Shown piece by piece: positions 18,512 through 26,936 of a stretch of 64,000 nucleotides of DNA. The notes below the pieces were generated by a model that saw only the letters and a program-made list of their open reading frames with translations, was not told where the DNA came from and made no database searches. Source of the stretch: Pseudomonas mucidolens (GTDB lineage: Bacteria > Pseudomonadota > Gammaproteobacteria > Pseudomonadales > Pseudomonadaceae); contig NZ_LT629802.1 in NCBI RefSeq assembly GCF_900106045.1, positions 5,332,001 through 5,396,000 of the forward strand. Reading direction: 5' to 3'. Every line of letters starts with the position of its first letter. Position 1 is the first letter of the stretch. The translations under genes and the position numbers were made by a program.

Positions 18512-19198
18512 TCATGGCTGGCCGTAGTCGCGGGCGCCAAACAGCGCGGTACCGATCCGCACCCAGGTAGCGCCTTGGGCAATGGCTGACTCAAGGTCAT
18601 GGCTCATGCCCATGGAAAGTGTGTCGAGCTTGAGATTCAGGCTCTCCTGCAAGTCGCGAACCTTGGCGAACGCGGCGTCTTGTTCGGCGCGGTCGTCGGT
18701 CGGCTCGGGAATAGCCATCAAGCCACGCAGTTTCAGGCGCGGCAGCCGGTTGATCGCTTCAGCCAATGCCGGCAGATCGGCGGGTGTACAGCCGGATTTG
18801 CTGGCCTCGCCACTGACGTTGACCTGAATGCAGATATTCAGCGGCGCCAGGTCAGCCGGGCGTTGTTCGGAGAGGCGTTGTGCGATTTTCAAACGGTCCA
18901 CGGAGTGCACCCAAGCGAAATTTTCGGCGATAGCACGCGTCTTGTTCGATTGAATGGGGCCGATGAAGTGCCAACTCAAGGGCAGGTCAGTTAATTCGGC
19001 CTGTTTGCCGAGGGCTTCCTGCAGATAGTTCTCGCCAAAGTCGCGCAGTCCGGCGGCATGCGCTTCGCGCACGGCTTGCGCGGGTTTGGTCTTGCTTACG
19101 GCCAGCAAATGCACGCTGGTTTCATCCCGCTGCACGGCCTGGGCCGCCGTACGGATCCGGTCATTAACCAGGCCAATATTGTCTGCTATGGTCGACAT
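18512..19198 (-). CDS. yggS: PLP homeostasis protein (YggS/PLPBP family)
   Basis: This 228-residue alanine-racemase-fold protein binds pyridoxal phosphate but has no known catalysis; it keeps vitamin B6 and amino-acid pools in balance. The PLP lysine lies in LLAVSKTKP near 36, and the phosphate-binding LSMGMSHDLESAI and WVRIGTALFG blocks are present at the C-terminus. It is divergent from pilT with about 57 bp between starts, and leads the yggS-proC-yggT run. Confidence 0.95.
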   Translation of the reverse strand: MSTIADNIGLVNDRIRTAAQAVQRDETSVHLLAVSKTKPAQAVREAHAAGLRDFGENYLQEALGKQAELTDLPLSWHFIGPIQSNKTRAIAENFAWVHSVDRLKIAQRLSEQRPADLAPLNICIQVNVSGEASKSGCTPADLPALAEAINRLPRLKLRGLMAIPEPTDDRAEQDAAFAKVRDLQESLNLKLDTLSMGMSHDLESAIAQGATWVRIGTALFGARDYGQP

Positions 19199-19255
19199 TC
19201 AAGTTGCGCCCGCGGATATGGAGTCCGCGGCATTCTACTGGAAATGGAAAGCCCT

Positions 19256-20290
19256 ATGGATATCACTCAATTGCTGGCCGAAAGCGTCAGCCATGGCGCC
19301 TCAGACCTGCATTTGTCAGCCGGTCTGGCGCCGAGGGTGCGGATCGACGGCGACATTCGATCTCTCGACTGGCCGGCACTGAGCGCTACGCAAGTGGCGG
19401 ACATGCTCAGCCCGCTACTCAATAAACATCAACAAAAGGATTTCGAAACATCTCTTGAAACTGATTTTTCGTTCGAGTTGCCTGATGTGGCGCGTTTTCG
19501 AGTGAATGTCTTTCAGCAGCACCGGGGGATGGGCGCGGTGTTCCGGGCGATTCCGTCACGGGTACTGAGCCTCGACGAACTGCAGCTGGGCGAGGTGTTC
19601 CGGCGTATCGCCGATCTGCCCCAAGGCCTGGTGCTGGTGACCGGATCCACGGGTTCGGGCAAATCCACGACCCTGGCGGCGATGATCGATTACCTCAACA
19701 GCCATCGTCCCCGGCACATCCTCACCCTTGAAGACCCGATCGAATTCGTCCATCCGTCCAAAAAGGCCTTGGTCAGCCAGCGGCAGATCTATCGCGATAC
19801 CCACAGCGTCTGCGCCGCCTTGCGTTCCGCACTGCGAGAGGATCCGGATGTGATTCTGGTGGGGGAAATGCGTGACTTGGAAACCATTCGCCTGGCCCTG
19901 ACGGCTGCCGAAACCGGGCATCTGGTGTTTGGCACCTTGCACACCCTGACGGCGGCGAAAACCGTGGATCGGGTGGTGGATGTGTTTCCCGCCAGTGAAA
20001 AAACCATGGTCCGCTCAATGCTCTCGGAGTCCTTGCAGGCGGTGGTGTCTCAAACCTTGATCAAAAAAATCGGCGGCGGGCGCGTGGCGGCGTATGAAAT
20101 CATGCTTGGCACGCCGGCGATCCGTAACCTGATCCGCGCGGACAAGGTGGCGCAGATGTACTCGGCGATTCAGACCGGTGGGGCGTTCGGGATGAAGACG
20201 TTGGACATGAGCCTGAAGGCGTTGGTCAACCAAGGCCTGATCAGTCGGGAGGATGCCCGGGAGAGGGCGCGCGCGCCTGGGGAGATGTGA
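19256..20290 (+). CDS. pilT: Type IV pilus retraction ATPase PilT
   Basis: This 344-residue hexameric ATPase disassembles pili during twitching. Visible are Walker A GSTGSGKST, the acidic Asp box around LTLEDPIEFVH, Walker B DPDVILVGEMRD, the His box HTLTAAKTVDRV and the AIRNLIR motif near the C-terminus that is specific to PilT. The start at 19256 has GGAAA upstream and gives the expected length. A longer frame reaches into yggS and is rejected. The neighbour pilU, which follows pilT in P. aeruginosa, is absent. Confidence 0.96.
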   Translation: MDITQLLAESVSHGASDLHLSAGLAPRVRIDGDIRSLDWPALSATQVADMLSPLLNKHQQKDFETSLETDFSFELPDVARFRVNVFQQHRGMGAVFRAIPSRVLSLDELQLGEVFRRIADLPQGLVLVTGSTGSGKSTTLAAMIDYLNSHRPRHILTLEDPIEFVHPSKKALVSQRQIYRDTHSVCAALRSALREDPDVILVGEMRDLETIRLALTAAETGHLVFGTLHTLTAAKTVDRVVDVFPASEKTMVRSMLSESLQAVVSQTLIKKIGGGRVAAYEIMLGTPAIRNLIRADKVAQMYSAIQTGGAFGMKTLDMSLKALVNQGLISREDARERARAPGEM

Positions 20291-20297
20291 GGCGAGT

Positions 20298-20328
20298 GCC
20301 CACATTTGAATGCAGTCCAAATGTGGGC
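20298..20328. terminator. Hairpin between convergent pilT and the NlpC/P60 gene
   Basis: GCCCACATTTG at 20298-20308 pairs perfectly with 20318-20328 (11 bp, 9-base loop). It lies eight bases after the pilT stop and may end transcription from both sides. There is no long T-tract. Confidence 0.5.
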
Positions 20329-20340
20329 GGAGGCTTGCTG

Positions 20341-20976
20341 TCAGCGTTGCACAATCCGCAGATTGCTCTGCTCTTTAGGCAAGACACGTTTGGCAATCAC
20401 GTAGTTCTTGCTCCAGAACGGCTTTTTCAGCGTGTCGATGCTGACCGTTTTGCCACGGCGCGGCGCGTGGATGAAACGGTCGTTGCCCAGATAAATGGCA
20501 ACATGGTTGACCCTGCGGCTTTTGAGCTTGAAGAACAGCAGGTCACCGGGTTTCAGGTCCTTGCGATTGACTTTCTGCCCGTGGCCGCTGGCCATAGCCT
20601 TGGAGGTGCGTGGCAAATCCACCGAGGCGATGTCGTTAAACGCATATTTCACCAGGCCGCTGCAGTCGAACCCTTTACTTGGGCTGCTGCCGCCCCAACG
20701 ATAAGGAGTACCGAGCACGTTGACGGCACGGCTCAAGACTTTGCTGCTCTGCTGGTTGGTGTTCGCGAAAAGGCCGGGGACCGCTTTGCCATGGGCCTTG
20801 TTCAGTTGGGCCGGGCGCTTGACGGTGAGCTTGACGGCTTTGGCTGGGCGGGTGGTGACGTGAAGTTTAGGGGTAAAACCGTTAACGTTCGGAAGTCGTT
20901 GCTCGCGATTGGTGGCGTGGGCAGCCAGTGGCACTAATAGGCAAATGGTTAGCCATGTCTTTAAAAATGGTCGCAT
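20341..20976 (-). CDS. C40-family NlpC/P60 cell-wall peptidase
   Basis: The 211-residue exported protein has a signal peptide (hydrophobic 8-20, AHA-T) and a basic linker of about 30-65. The C-terminal NlpC/P60 domain carries the catalytic cysteine in GFDCSGLV (C105) and the histidine in HVAIYLGN near 155. Such enzymes cut stem-peptide bonds in peptidoglycan. It is convergent with pilT and divergent from the TM2 gene; no partner is evident. Confidence 0.9.
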   Translation of the reverse strand: MRPFLKTWLTICLLVPLAAHATNREQRLPNVNGFTPKLHVTTRPAKAVKLTVKRPAQLNKAHGKAVPGLFANTNQQSSKVLSRAVNVLGTPYRWGGSSPSKGFDCSGLVKYAFNDIASVDLPRTSKAMASGHGQKVNRKDLKPGDLLFFKLKSRRVNHVAIYLGNDRFIHAPRRGKTVSIDTLKKPFWSKNYVIAKRVLPKEQSNLRIVQR

Positions 20977-21225
20977 CAGGCAGGCTCGTATTGGTTTGCG
21001 CGCAACTTTATAACAGCTTTCTGTGTCTTTCTCAGGCCGTTTGTCGACTGAACCTGGGGGTCAATTTCATGAAATCCGCGACTCACTGTCGTAATTGTCC
21101 TACACGACTCAGGTGGCGTAAGGCTTTGAGGAAAGTGACGGTAGGATTTGCCGTACGTCGGGTGCTTTAAAAAAAGTCACAAATAAACCAGAAATATTTA
21201 TCTATCGAGGCAAAAGAGGTCATTT

Positions 21226-21654
21226 ATGAACACCTATCGACAGGATGTTTCGCAGCAGGACACCCATAGCAAGGTGATCGGTTACCTGCTGTGGATTTTT
21301 GGCTTCACGGGGGCTCATCGCTTTTATTACGGTAAGCCGGTGACCGGCACGATCTGGTTTTTCACTTTCGGCCTGCTGGGCATCGGTTGGCTGATCGACC
21401 TGTTTCTGATTCCGGCCATGGACCGGGAAGCGGATTTGCGTTTTACCGCGGGGCCCATTGAATACAACGTGGCGTGGATTCTGTTGACGTTCCTTGGGGT
21501 GTTTGGTTTGCACCGGATGTATCAGGGCAAATGGCTCACCGGCATTTTGTATCTGCTGACCGGCGGTTTGTTTCTGGTGGGGGTGCTGTATGACTTCTGG
21601 ACGTTGAACACGCAGATTTCCATCCGCAATGCTGAACGGATTGGTGGGCGATAA
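21226..21654 (+). CDS. TM2-domain membrane protein with two TM2 units
   Basis: The 142-residue protein shows two copies of the TM2 pattern: a short helix with G-x-H-R-x-Y-x-G-K followed by a second hydrophobic helix. The first is GAHRFYYGKPVTG (about 28-40), the second GLHRMYQGKWLTG (about 92-104). TM2 proteins are small membrane proteins of unknown role. The leader at 20977-21225 is AT-rich near the start and has GAGG at about 21207. It stands alone. Confidence 0.88.
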   Translation: MNTYRQDVSQQDTHSKVIGYLLWIFGFTGAHRFYYGKPVTGTIWFFTFGLLGIGWLIDLFLIPAMDREADLRFTAGPIEYNVAWILLTFLGVFGLHRMYQGKWLTGILYLLTGGLFLVGVLYDFWTLNTQISIRNAERIGGR

Positions 21655-21665
21655 GTGGGTCAAAA

Positions 21666-21955
21666 GCCACCCTAGCCCTCTCCCGGAGGGCATAGGTGTC
21701 TACACAACTTTCAGAAGCTGACGAATGTCCCTGTGGCGAGCGGGCTTGTCCCGCGTAGGGTTGCGAAGCAGCCCCAAAACCAGCCGCTATGAAGTATCTG
21801 ATACACCGCATTCGGCTTACTGGGTCTGCTTCGCAGCCCTGCGCGGGACAAGCCCGCTCGCCACAACAGCCCTATCTGCCTGGATTTAAGCGTTGAGGCA
21901 AAGTTGTGTAGATGCCTATGCCCTCTGGGAGAGGGTTAGGGTGAGGGGGTTGTAA
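21666..21955. repeat. GGGAGAGGGTTAGGG-type palindrome interrupted by a TIR element
   Basis: The flanks of the inserted element, CCCTAGCCCTCTCCC on the left and GGGAGAGGGTTAGGGTGAGG on the right, are two halves of one palindromic repeat of a third family. The nine bases on each side of the element (CCCGGAGGG and CCCTCTGGG) agree at 6 of 9 positions, differing only in the three central bases. The 21655-22007 stretch contains no gene. Confidence 0.65.
21691..21921. mobile_element. 231-bp TIR element carrying a REPIN (copy 2, inverted)
   Basis: Perfect 21-bp terminal inverted repeats (CATAGGTGTCTAC... at 21691-21711 and its complement at 21901-21921) match those of copy 1 except one position that is changed at both ends alike. 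Inside is the same REPIN and the same spacers as at 59-288, in reverse orientation. No transposase is encoded. A short frame shared by both copies arises from the repeat and is not taken as a gene. Confidence 0.85.
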
Positions 21956-22007
21956 GGGTGAGGCCACCGCGAACAACCCGGCCCGCCCACATCAGGCGGG
22001 CAAGCGA

Positions 22008-23279
22008 TCAGGCCTGGAAGCTGATCCGCCCATCCACCAGGGTGTAGCGCACCGTCGCCGGCAAGCTGTGACCCATGAACGGGCAGTTTTCGCCTTTGGA
22101 CAACCAGCCTTCCCCAGCTACCACGGAACTGGCCGGATCGAACAGCACCAGATCCGCTGCCGAACCCACCGCCAGTTTGCCGGCCGGCAGGCGCAAGGCC
22201 TGGGCCGGGCCTGAACTCAGGCGTGCCAGCAGCGTTGGCAGGTCCAGCAATCCGTCCTCGACCAGTGTCATCGCCAACGGCAACAACAACTCGACGCTGC
22301 TGATGCCAGGCTCAGTGGCACCAAACGGTGCCAGCTTGGCGTCGCGCTCATGAGGTTGGTGATGGCTGGAAATCGCCGACACCACGCCGGATTTCAGCGC
22401 AGCCCGCAAACCCTCGCGGTCGGCGCGGGTGCGCAAGGGCGGTTGCACGTGATACAGGCTGGAGAAGTCGATCAGGGCTTCGTCCGTCAGGATCAGTTGA
22501 TACAACGCCACGTCCGCCGTCACCGGCAAGCCACGCGCCTGGGCCTGCGCTATCAGGGCCACGCCCCGGGCGCTGGTCAACTGGCTGAAGTGCGCGCGCA
22601 CGCCGCTTTGTTCCACCAACAGCAGATCACGGGCCAAGGCCACGGTTTCAGCGGTCTCCGGGATGCCCGGCAGACCCAGGAAGGCGGCGGTGGCGCCGTC
22701 GTGGGCCAGGCCGCCTTCGGCCAGGTCGCGGTCCTGGGAGTGAAAAATCACCGTCAGGTCGAACGTTGCCGCGTATTCCAGGGCGCGGCACAGGGTGCGC
22801 GTGCTGCGGAAACTCTCCAGGCCGTTGCCGAAGGCCACGCAACCGGCGTCGCGCAGGGCAATCAGCTCGGCCAGTTGCTCGCCGTCCAGGCCTTTGCTCA
22901 GGGCGCCGATCGGGAACACCTTGCAGTTACCGGCTTCGCGGGCGCGGTCGAGGATCAGCTCGGTCACGGCCGAGGTGTCCAGCACCGGCCTGGTCTGTGG
23001 TGGGCAACACAGGCTGGTGACGCCACCCGCCGCCGCGGCGCGGGTTTCACTGGCGATGCTGCCTTTACGGCTGTAACCCGGCTCGCGCAGGGCGACGTTC
23101 AGGTCCACCAGTCCTGGCGCGGCGACCAGGCCTTTGGCGTCGATGGTTTCGGTCGCGCTGAAGCCGCTGGGGGCGCCGCCGATGGCAATGATCTTGCCGG
23201 CTTCCAGGTGCAGATCGCTGATTTGATCCAGGCCGCTGGCCGGATCGATGACTCGGGCGCCGAGAATGCTGAGCTTCAC
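22008..23279 (-). CDS. pyrC': Dihydroorotase-like protein PyrC' (non-catalytic)
   Basis: This 423-residue amidohydrolase-fold protein sits beside pyrB. The zinc-binding HxH that should follow the first beta strand is replaced: the segment reads [10 protein letters not shown], with N61 and A63 in place of the histidines. In Pseudomonas the PyrC' protein is inactive as a dihydroorotase but is needed to assemble the large PyrB-PyrC' aspartate transcarbamoylase. The start overlaps the pyrB stop by 4 bases (ATGA), fitting equal production of the two subunits. Confidence 0.93.
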   Translation of the reverse strand: MKLSILGARVIDPASGLDQISDLHLEAGKIIAIGGAPSGFSATETIDAKGLVAAPGLVDLNVALREPGYSRKGSIASETRAAAAGGVTSLCCPPQTRPVLDTSAVTELILDRAREAGNCKVFPIGALSKGLDGEQLAELIALRDAGCVAFGNGLESFRSTRTLCRALEYAATFDLTVIFHSQDRDLAEGGLAHDGATAAFLGLPGIPETAETVALARDLLLVEQSGVRAHFSQLTSARGVALIAQAQARGLPVTADVALYQLILTDEALIDFSSLYHVQPPLRTRADREGLRAALKSGVVSAISSHHQPHERDAKLAPFGATEPGISSVELLLPLAMTLVEDGLLDLPTLLARLSSGPAQALRLPAGKLAVGSAADLVLFDPASSVVAGEGWLSKGENCPFMGHSLPATVRYTLVDGRISFQA

Positions 23280-24280
23280 TGGGCGTTCTCCTGCTCGAAT
23301 TGACGTTGGGCGGTTTGCCCGCTCATGGCCATGGACAACACCGCCATGCGTACCGCAATGCCGTAGGTGACCTGATTGAGAATCACCGAGTGCGGTCCGT
23401 CGGCCACCGCCGACTCAATCTCCACGCCGCGGTTGATCGGACCCGGGTGCATCACAATGGCGTCCGGCCTGGCACCGGCCAGGCGTGCGGTGGTCAGGCC
23501 GAACAGGCGGTAGAACTCGCCTTCGCTGGGCAACAGGCCGCCGGACATGCGCTCGCGCTGCAGGCGCAGCATGATCACCACGTCGACGTCCTTCAGGCCT
23601 TCAGCCATGTCGGTGTAGACCTTCACGCCATATTGCTCGATGCCGATCGGCAGCAATGTCTTCGGCGCGATTACCCGGATGTCCGGGCAGCCAAGGGTTT
23701 TCAGGGCCAGCATGTTCGAGCGCGCGACCCGCGAGTGCAGGATGTCGCCGACGATCGCCACCGAGAGGTTTTCAAACCCGCCCTTGTGCCGACGGATGGT
23801 CAGCATGTCGAGCATGCCCTGGGTCGGATGGGCGTGACGGCCGTCGCCGCCATTGATGATCGCCACCTGCGGGCATACGTGCTCGGCGATGAAATGCGCG
23901 GCGCCGGAATCACCGTGGCGCACCACGAACATGTCGGCCGCCATGGCCTCCAGGTTGCGCAGGGTGTCGAGCAGGGTTTCACCCTTGCTCGCCGATGAGG
24001 TGGAGACGTTCAGCGTGATCACATCCGCCGACAGGCGTTGGGCCGCCAGTTCGAAGGTGGTGCGGGTGCGCGTGGAGTTCTCGAAGAACACATTGCAGAT
24101 GGTCTTGCCACGCAGCAGCGGGACTTTTTTCACCGCCCGGCCGCCGACTTCAAGGAACGAGTCAGCGGTGTCGAGGATTTCAGTGAGCAGTTCGCGGGGC
24201 AAACCGTCGAGAGACAGGAAGTGTTGCAACTGGCCCTGAGCATTGAGCTGCAGCGGGCGCTTGGCATCTAGAGGCGTCAT
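23276..24280 (-). CDS. pyrB: Aspartate carbamoyltransferase catalytic chain
   Basis: The 334-residue enzyme joins carbamoyl phosphate and aspartate at the first committed step of pyrimidine synthesis. The carbamoyl phosphate motif [12 protein letters not shown] is near residue 70, and the later signatures MLRLQRERM and [11 protein letters not shown] are clear. It is longer than the E. coli chain at the N-terminus, as in other Pseudomonas enzymes that bind PyrC' and nucleotide effectors. It lies 24 bp after pyrR and overlaps pyrC'. Confidence 0.97.
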   Translation of the reverse strand: MTPLDAKRPLQLNAQGQLQHFLSLDGLPRELLTEILDTADSFLEVGGRAVKKVPLLRGKTICNVFFENSTRTRTTFELAAQRLSADVITLNVSTSSASKGETLLDTLRNLEAMAADMFVVRHGDSGAAHFIAEHVCPQVAIINGGDGRHAHPTQGMLDMLTIRRHKGGFENLSVAIVGDILHSRVARSNMLALKTLGCPDIRVIAPKTLLPIGIEQYGVKVYTDMAEGLKDVDVVIMLRLQRERMSGGLLPSEGEFYRLFGLTTARLAGARPDAIVMHPGPINRGVEIESAVADGPHSVILNQVTYGIAVRMAVLSMAMSGQTAQRQFEQENAQ

Positions 24281-24304
24281 CGCGGGGACTCTTTACAAGG
24301 CGGT

Positions 24305-24811
24305 TTAAAGGACGAGGTCTTGCAGTTCGAGTTCGAGCGGCGTGGGACCGGACAATTTTACCCGCTGGTTGGCCTCCAGCGACAGTGTCGCGCCCACCAC
24401 ATCTGGGCTGATTGGCAACTCGCCGGCGTCCAGGTCCAGCAGGCACACGAGGGTGATGCTGGCCGGACGGCCGTAGTCGAACAACTCGTTCATCGCGGCA
24501 CGGATAGTGCGGCCGCTCATCAATACGTCGTCGATCAGCACCAGGTGCTGGCCTTCGATCTCGAAGGGCAGGGCCGAGGGGCGCACTTGTGGGTGCAGAC
24601 CGTTCTGGCTGAAATCGTCGCGGTAGAAAGACACGTCCAGGGTGCCCAGGGGCGAATCGCTGCGCAGTTCTTCGAGTAACGCCTGGGCCACCCAGACGCC
24701 GCCGGTGCGAATGCCGATAAAGCGCGGCTCGCTGATGGCGCGATGGTGCAGATGGGCGGTAAGGCGCGTCGCCATCTGACTGATCAGGTCGGCGGGATTC
24801 GGCAGGCTCAT
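24305..24811 (-). CDS. pyrR: PyrR, pyrimidine regulator / uracil phosphoribosyltransferase family
   Basis: The 168-residue phosphoribosyltransferase-fold protein has the PRPP-binding loop [18 protein letters not shown] (about 100-117). In Gram-positives PyrR attenuates pyr transcription; in Pseudomonas it is placed before pyrB and affects pyr expression by a less clear route. The start at 24811 has an AAGGAG site six bases upstream; an earlier ATG at 24850 does not. Confidence 0.93.
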   Translation of the reverse strand: MSLPNPADLISQMATRLTAHLHHRAISEPRFIGIRTGGVWVAQALLEELRSDSPLGTLDVSFYRDDFSQNGLHPQVRPSALPFEIEGQHLVLIDDVLMSGRTIRAAMNELFDYGRPASITLVCLLDLDAGELPISPDVVGATLSLEANQRVKLSGPTPLELELQDLVL

Positions 24812-24871
24812 GGTGGCTCCTTCAAGGCCTTGGCCAGCGTGGGCTGACAAAGTCCGGGCTCAAACGTAAGA

Positions 24872-24890
24872 AGACGCGGCAAGCCGCGTC
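24872..24890 (-). terminator. Probable terminator after ruvX... upstream of it pyrR-proximal
   Basis: On the minus strand GACGCGG, a CTTG tetraloop and CCGCGTC form a compact 7-bp hairpin followed by the T-rich TCTTCTTACG. It lies three bases after the ruvX stop codon and before the pyrR start, so pyrRBC' is probably transcribed from its own promoter. Confidence 0.5.
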
Positions 24891-24892
24891 AG

Positions 24893-25330
24893 TCAGGATT
24901 CAAATAAAGCGGTGTTTTCGTCCAGCCAACCTTGCAACAGCAAGGCCGCGGCAATCGCATCCACCGGGTTGTCGCGGTAGCTGCCTTTCTGTCCGCCACG
25001 GGTCAGGCGTTCGCCCTTGGCCTCGAACGTGGTCAGGCGTTCATCGTGGGTATAGAAGGGCAGGTTGTAACGACCGTTGAGGCGGCGGGCAAACTTTTCG
25101 GCGCGCAGGCACATCTCGCTGGGGCTGCCGTCCATGTTCAATGGCAGGCCGACGACCACGGCGTCGGGTTGCCATTCCTTGATCAGCGCTTCGACCTGAT
25201 TCCAGTCCGGCACACCGTTCTGCGCTTTCAAGGTACACAGCTCGCGGGCCTGGCCGGTAATCACCTGGCCCACGGCGACGCCGATCTGTTTGGTGCCGTA
25301 GTCAAAGCCGAGGATCAGACGCAAGGCCAT
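24893..25330 (-). CDS. ruvX: RuvX (YqgF) Holliday-junction resolvase-like nuclease
   Basis: This 145-residue RNase H-fold protein has the first acidic strand LILGFDYGTKQIGVAVG, the VVGLPLNMDG motif and a C-terminal acidic patch NPVDAIAAALLLQ. YqgF nucleases take part in 16S rRNA 5'-end maturation and possibly junction resolution. The gene overlaps algH by one base (TGATG), a pairing conserved in Pseudomonas and E. coli (yqgE-yqgF). Confidence 0.94.
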   Translation of the reverse strand: MALRLILGFDYGTKQIGVAVGQVITGQARELCTLKAQNGVPDWNQVEALIKEWQPDAVVVGLPLNMDGSPSEMCLRAEKFARRLNGRYNLPFYTHDERLTTFEAKGERLTRGGQKGSYRDNPVDAIAAALLLQGWLDENTALFES

Positions 25331-25899
25331 CAGGCGTGCCCCGCTTGGCTGGTCAGCAGGCTGAGGTTGACGCCCAGCCGCGCCGCTGCCGCATTCAGGC
25401 GTAATTCACTGGGGGTGTTGAACAGAATGTCGGCATCAAACGGACAGGTCAGCCAGGCGTTATCGGCCAACTCTGCTTCCAGTTGACCGGCTTCCCACCC
25501 GGCATAACCCAGGGTAATCAGGCTTTGCGCCGGCCCGCCGCCGTCGGCAATCGCAAACAGCACGTCCTGGGAGGTCGACAGGGACAGCCCGTCCAGATCC
25601 ACCGTCGCCTGGAACGTGGGCCCGCTCGGATGCAGCACAAAACCGCGGTCAGTCTGCACCGGCCCGCCGAAATAGATCGGCACGGCCTGGCAACTGGCGG
25701 GCGAATCAACGTCCGGGCGCAATTGCTCGAGGATATCGGCCAGGTTCAGGTCTTGCGGGCGGTTGACCACCAAGCCCATGGCGCCATTGGCCGTGTGCTC
25801 GACGATATAGGTCAAGGTCTGTGCAAAGTTCGGGTCGGCCATATGGGGCATGGCGATCAGGAATTGGTGCTTGAGGTAGGTCGGGCTGACGTTTTTCAT
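25330..25899 (-). CDS. algH: AlgH (YqgE) family protein
   Basis: The 189-residue protein of the UPF0301/AlgH family is named from an early link to alginate regulation, but no biochemical activity is firmly known. Family blocks are LKHQFLIAMPHMADPNF near the N-terminus, GAMGLVVNRP and the middle YFGGPVQTDRGFVLH. I place the start at 25899 (MKNVSPTYL) because relatives begin there; the frame is open to 25935. Confidence 0.93.
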   Translation of the reverse strand: MKNVSPTYLKHQFLIAMPHMADPNFAQTLTYIVEHTANGAMGLVVNRPQDLNLADILEQLRPDVDSPASCQAVPIYFGGPVQTDRGFVLHPSGPTFQATVDLDGLSLSTSQDVLFAIADGGGPAQSLITLGYAGWEAGQLEAELADNAWLTCPFDADILFNTPSELRLNAAAARLGVNLSLLTSQAGHA

Positions 25900-25959
25900 G
25901 TTCGCTAGTGTGGCGTTGGAGGGACGAACTGACAAGCTGGGGATGTGTTGCGGGCGTGA

Positions 25960-26859
25960 TCAGTTGCTGGATAGCCGGTCGCCCTTGGCAAAGCGCCAGG
26001 TGCGGATGATTTCCAGCCGGTCGATGTCGGCCAGGTCGCCGGTAAACGGCGCGAAGGGCGCCGCCAGGCGCACAATGCGTTGGGCTGCCTGGTCCAGCAA
26101 CGGCTGGCCGGAGGACTCCAGCACCAGGACCTCGTACAAACTGCCGTCGCGGTTGATCGAGACCAGCAGTCGCAGGTTGCCGTAGATCTGCTGGCGTCGG
26201 GCTTCGTCCGGGTAGTTCAGGTTACCGATGCGCTCAACCTTCTTGCGCCATTGGTCCTTGTACCAGGCGCCCTTGTCGCGCATGGTCGAGGCGGCATTCA
26301 GCCGGTAGATGCGCGGGCGTTTGGCGTACAACTGCTGTTCGTTGGCCAGTTCGGCTTCCAGGCTGGAGATTTCGCTGGAAAGCTGCGAGCTGTCGAACGT
26401 CGGGGCAGGTGTCTTGGGGGCCGGCTCGGTCTTGACTTTTTCCCGTTGGGTCACGGTTTTTTGCGGTTTTGGCGCGGTGGTCGCGACCGCGGCCTTGGGC
26501 GCAGCCTGCTTGACCTCGGGCTTGGGCACCGGAGGCGGCGTGACCTTATTGATCTTGTTGTCGTGGAACGGCGCCACTTCAGTGGTCTTGGGCACGGCTT
26601 TCTTGTCCAGCGTGCCGCTGCCTTGTTGATTGTCCTGGGCGAGAAAGTCGGCTTTCTCGGGCGCCTTCTCGCTCTTGAAGGTGGCGAGCGTGATCTCCAG
26701 GGTCTGGCTGATCTGCTTGGGCTCGACGAACGTGAAGCCCAGGCCGAGGATCAGCGCCAAATGGATCAGTGCCGCGAGAAACAGCGTAAATCCGAGCCGA
26801 TCAGCCGGGCGTACGCCGCTGTGGGTGAATTCGGGGGGCGGATTGGACGGGAGCGTCAT
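25960..26859 (-). CDS. tonB3: TonB-like protein (TonB3 type)
   Basis: This 299-residue protein has one N-terminal membrane anchor (about 24-43), a proline- and lysine-rich periplasmic spacer (about 80-150), a coiled region (155-180) and a C-terminal TonB domain with YPDEARRQQIYG and SSGQPLLDQAA. It lies between algH and gshB, next to the pil-chp operon, the position of P. aeruginosa TonB3, which is needed for twitching and pilus assembly. The role here is inferred from position. Confidence 0.88.
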   Translation of the reverse strand: MTLPSNPPPEFTHSGVRPADRLGFTLFLAALIHLALILGLGFTFVEPKQISQTLEITLATFKSEKAPEKADFLAQDNQQGSGTLDKKAVPKTTEVAPFHDNKINKVTPPPVPKPEVKQAAPKAAVATTAPKPQKTVTQREKVKTEPAPKTPAPTFDSSQLSSEISSLEAELANEQQLYAKRPRIYRLNAASTMRDKGAWYKDQWRKKVERIGNLNYPDEARRQQIYGNLRLLVSINRDGSLYEVLVLESSGQPLLDQAAQRIVRLAAPFAPFTGDLADIDRLEIIRTWRFAKGDRLSSN

Positions 26860-26936
26860 AGCAGGAAAACCAACATCGTGCGTTTCACAGGTGGGGCATG
26901 ATAGCGCAATGTTGGTTTACATCCGGCTGTTCTATG

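Noticed and set aside
21536..21811. Minus-strand frame in the second element copy
   Set aside because: Same repeat-derived frame; it also overlaps the TM2 gene.
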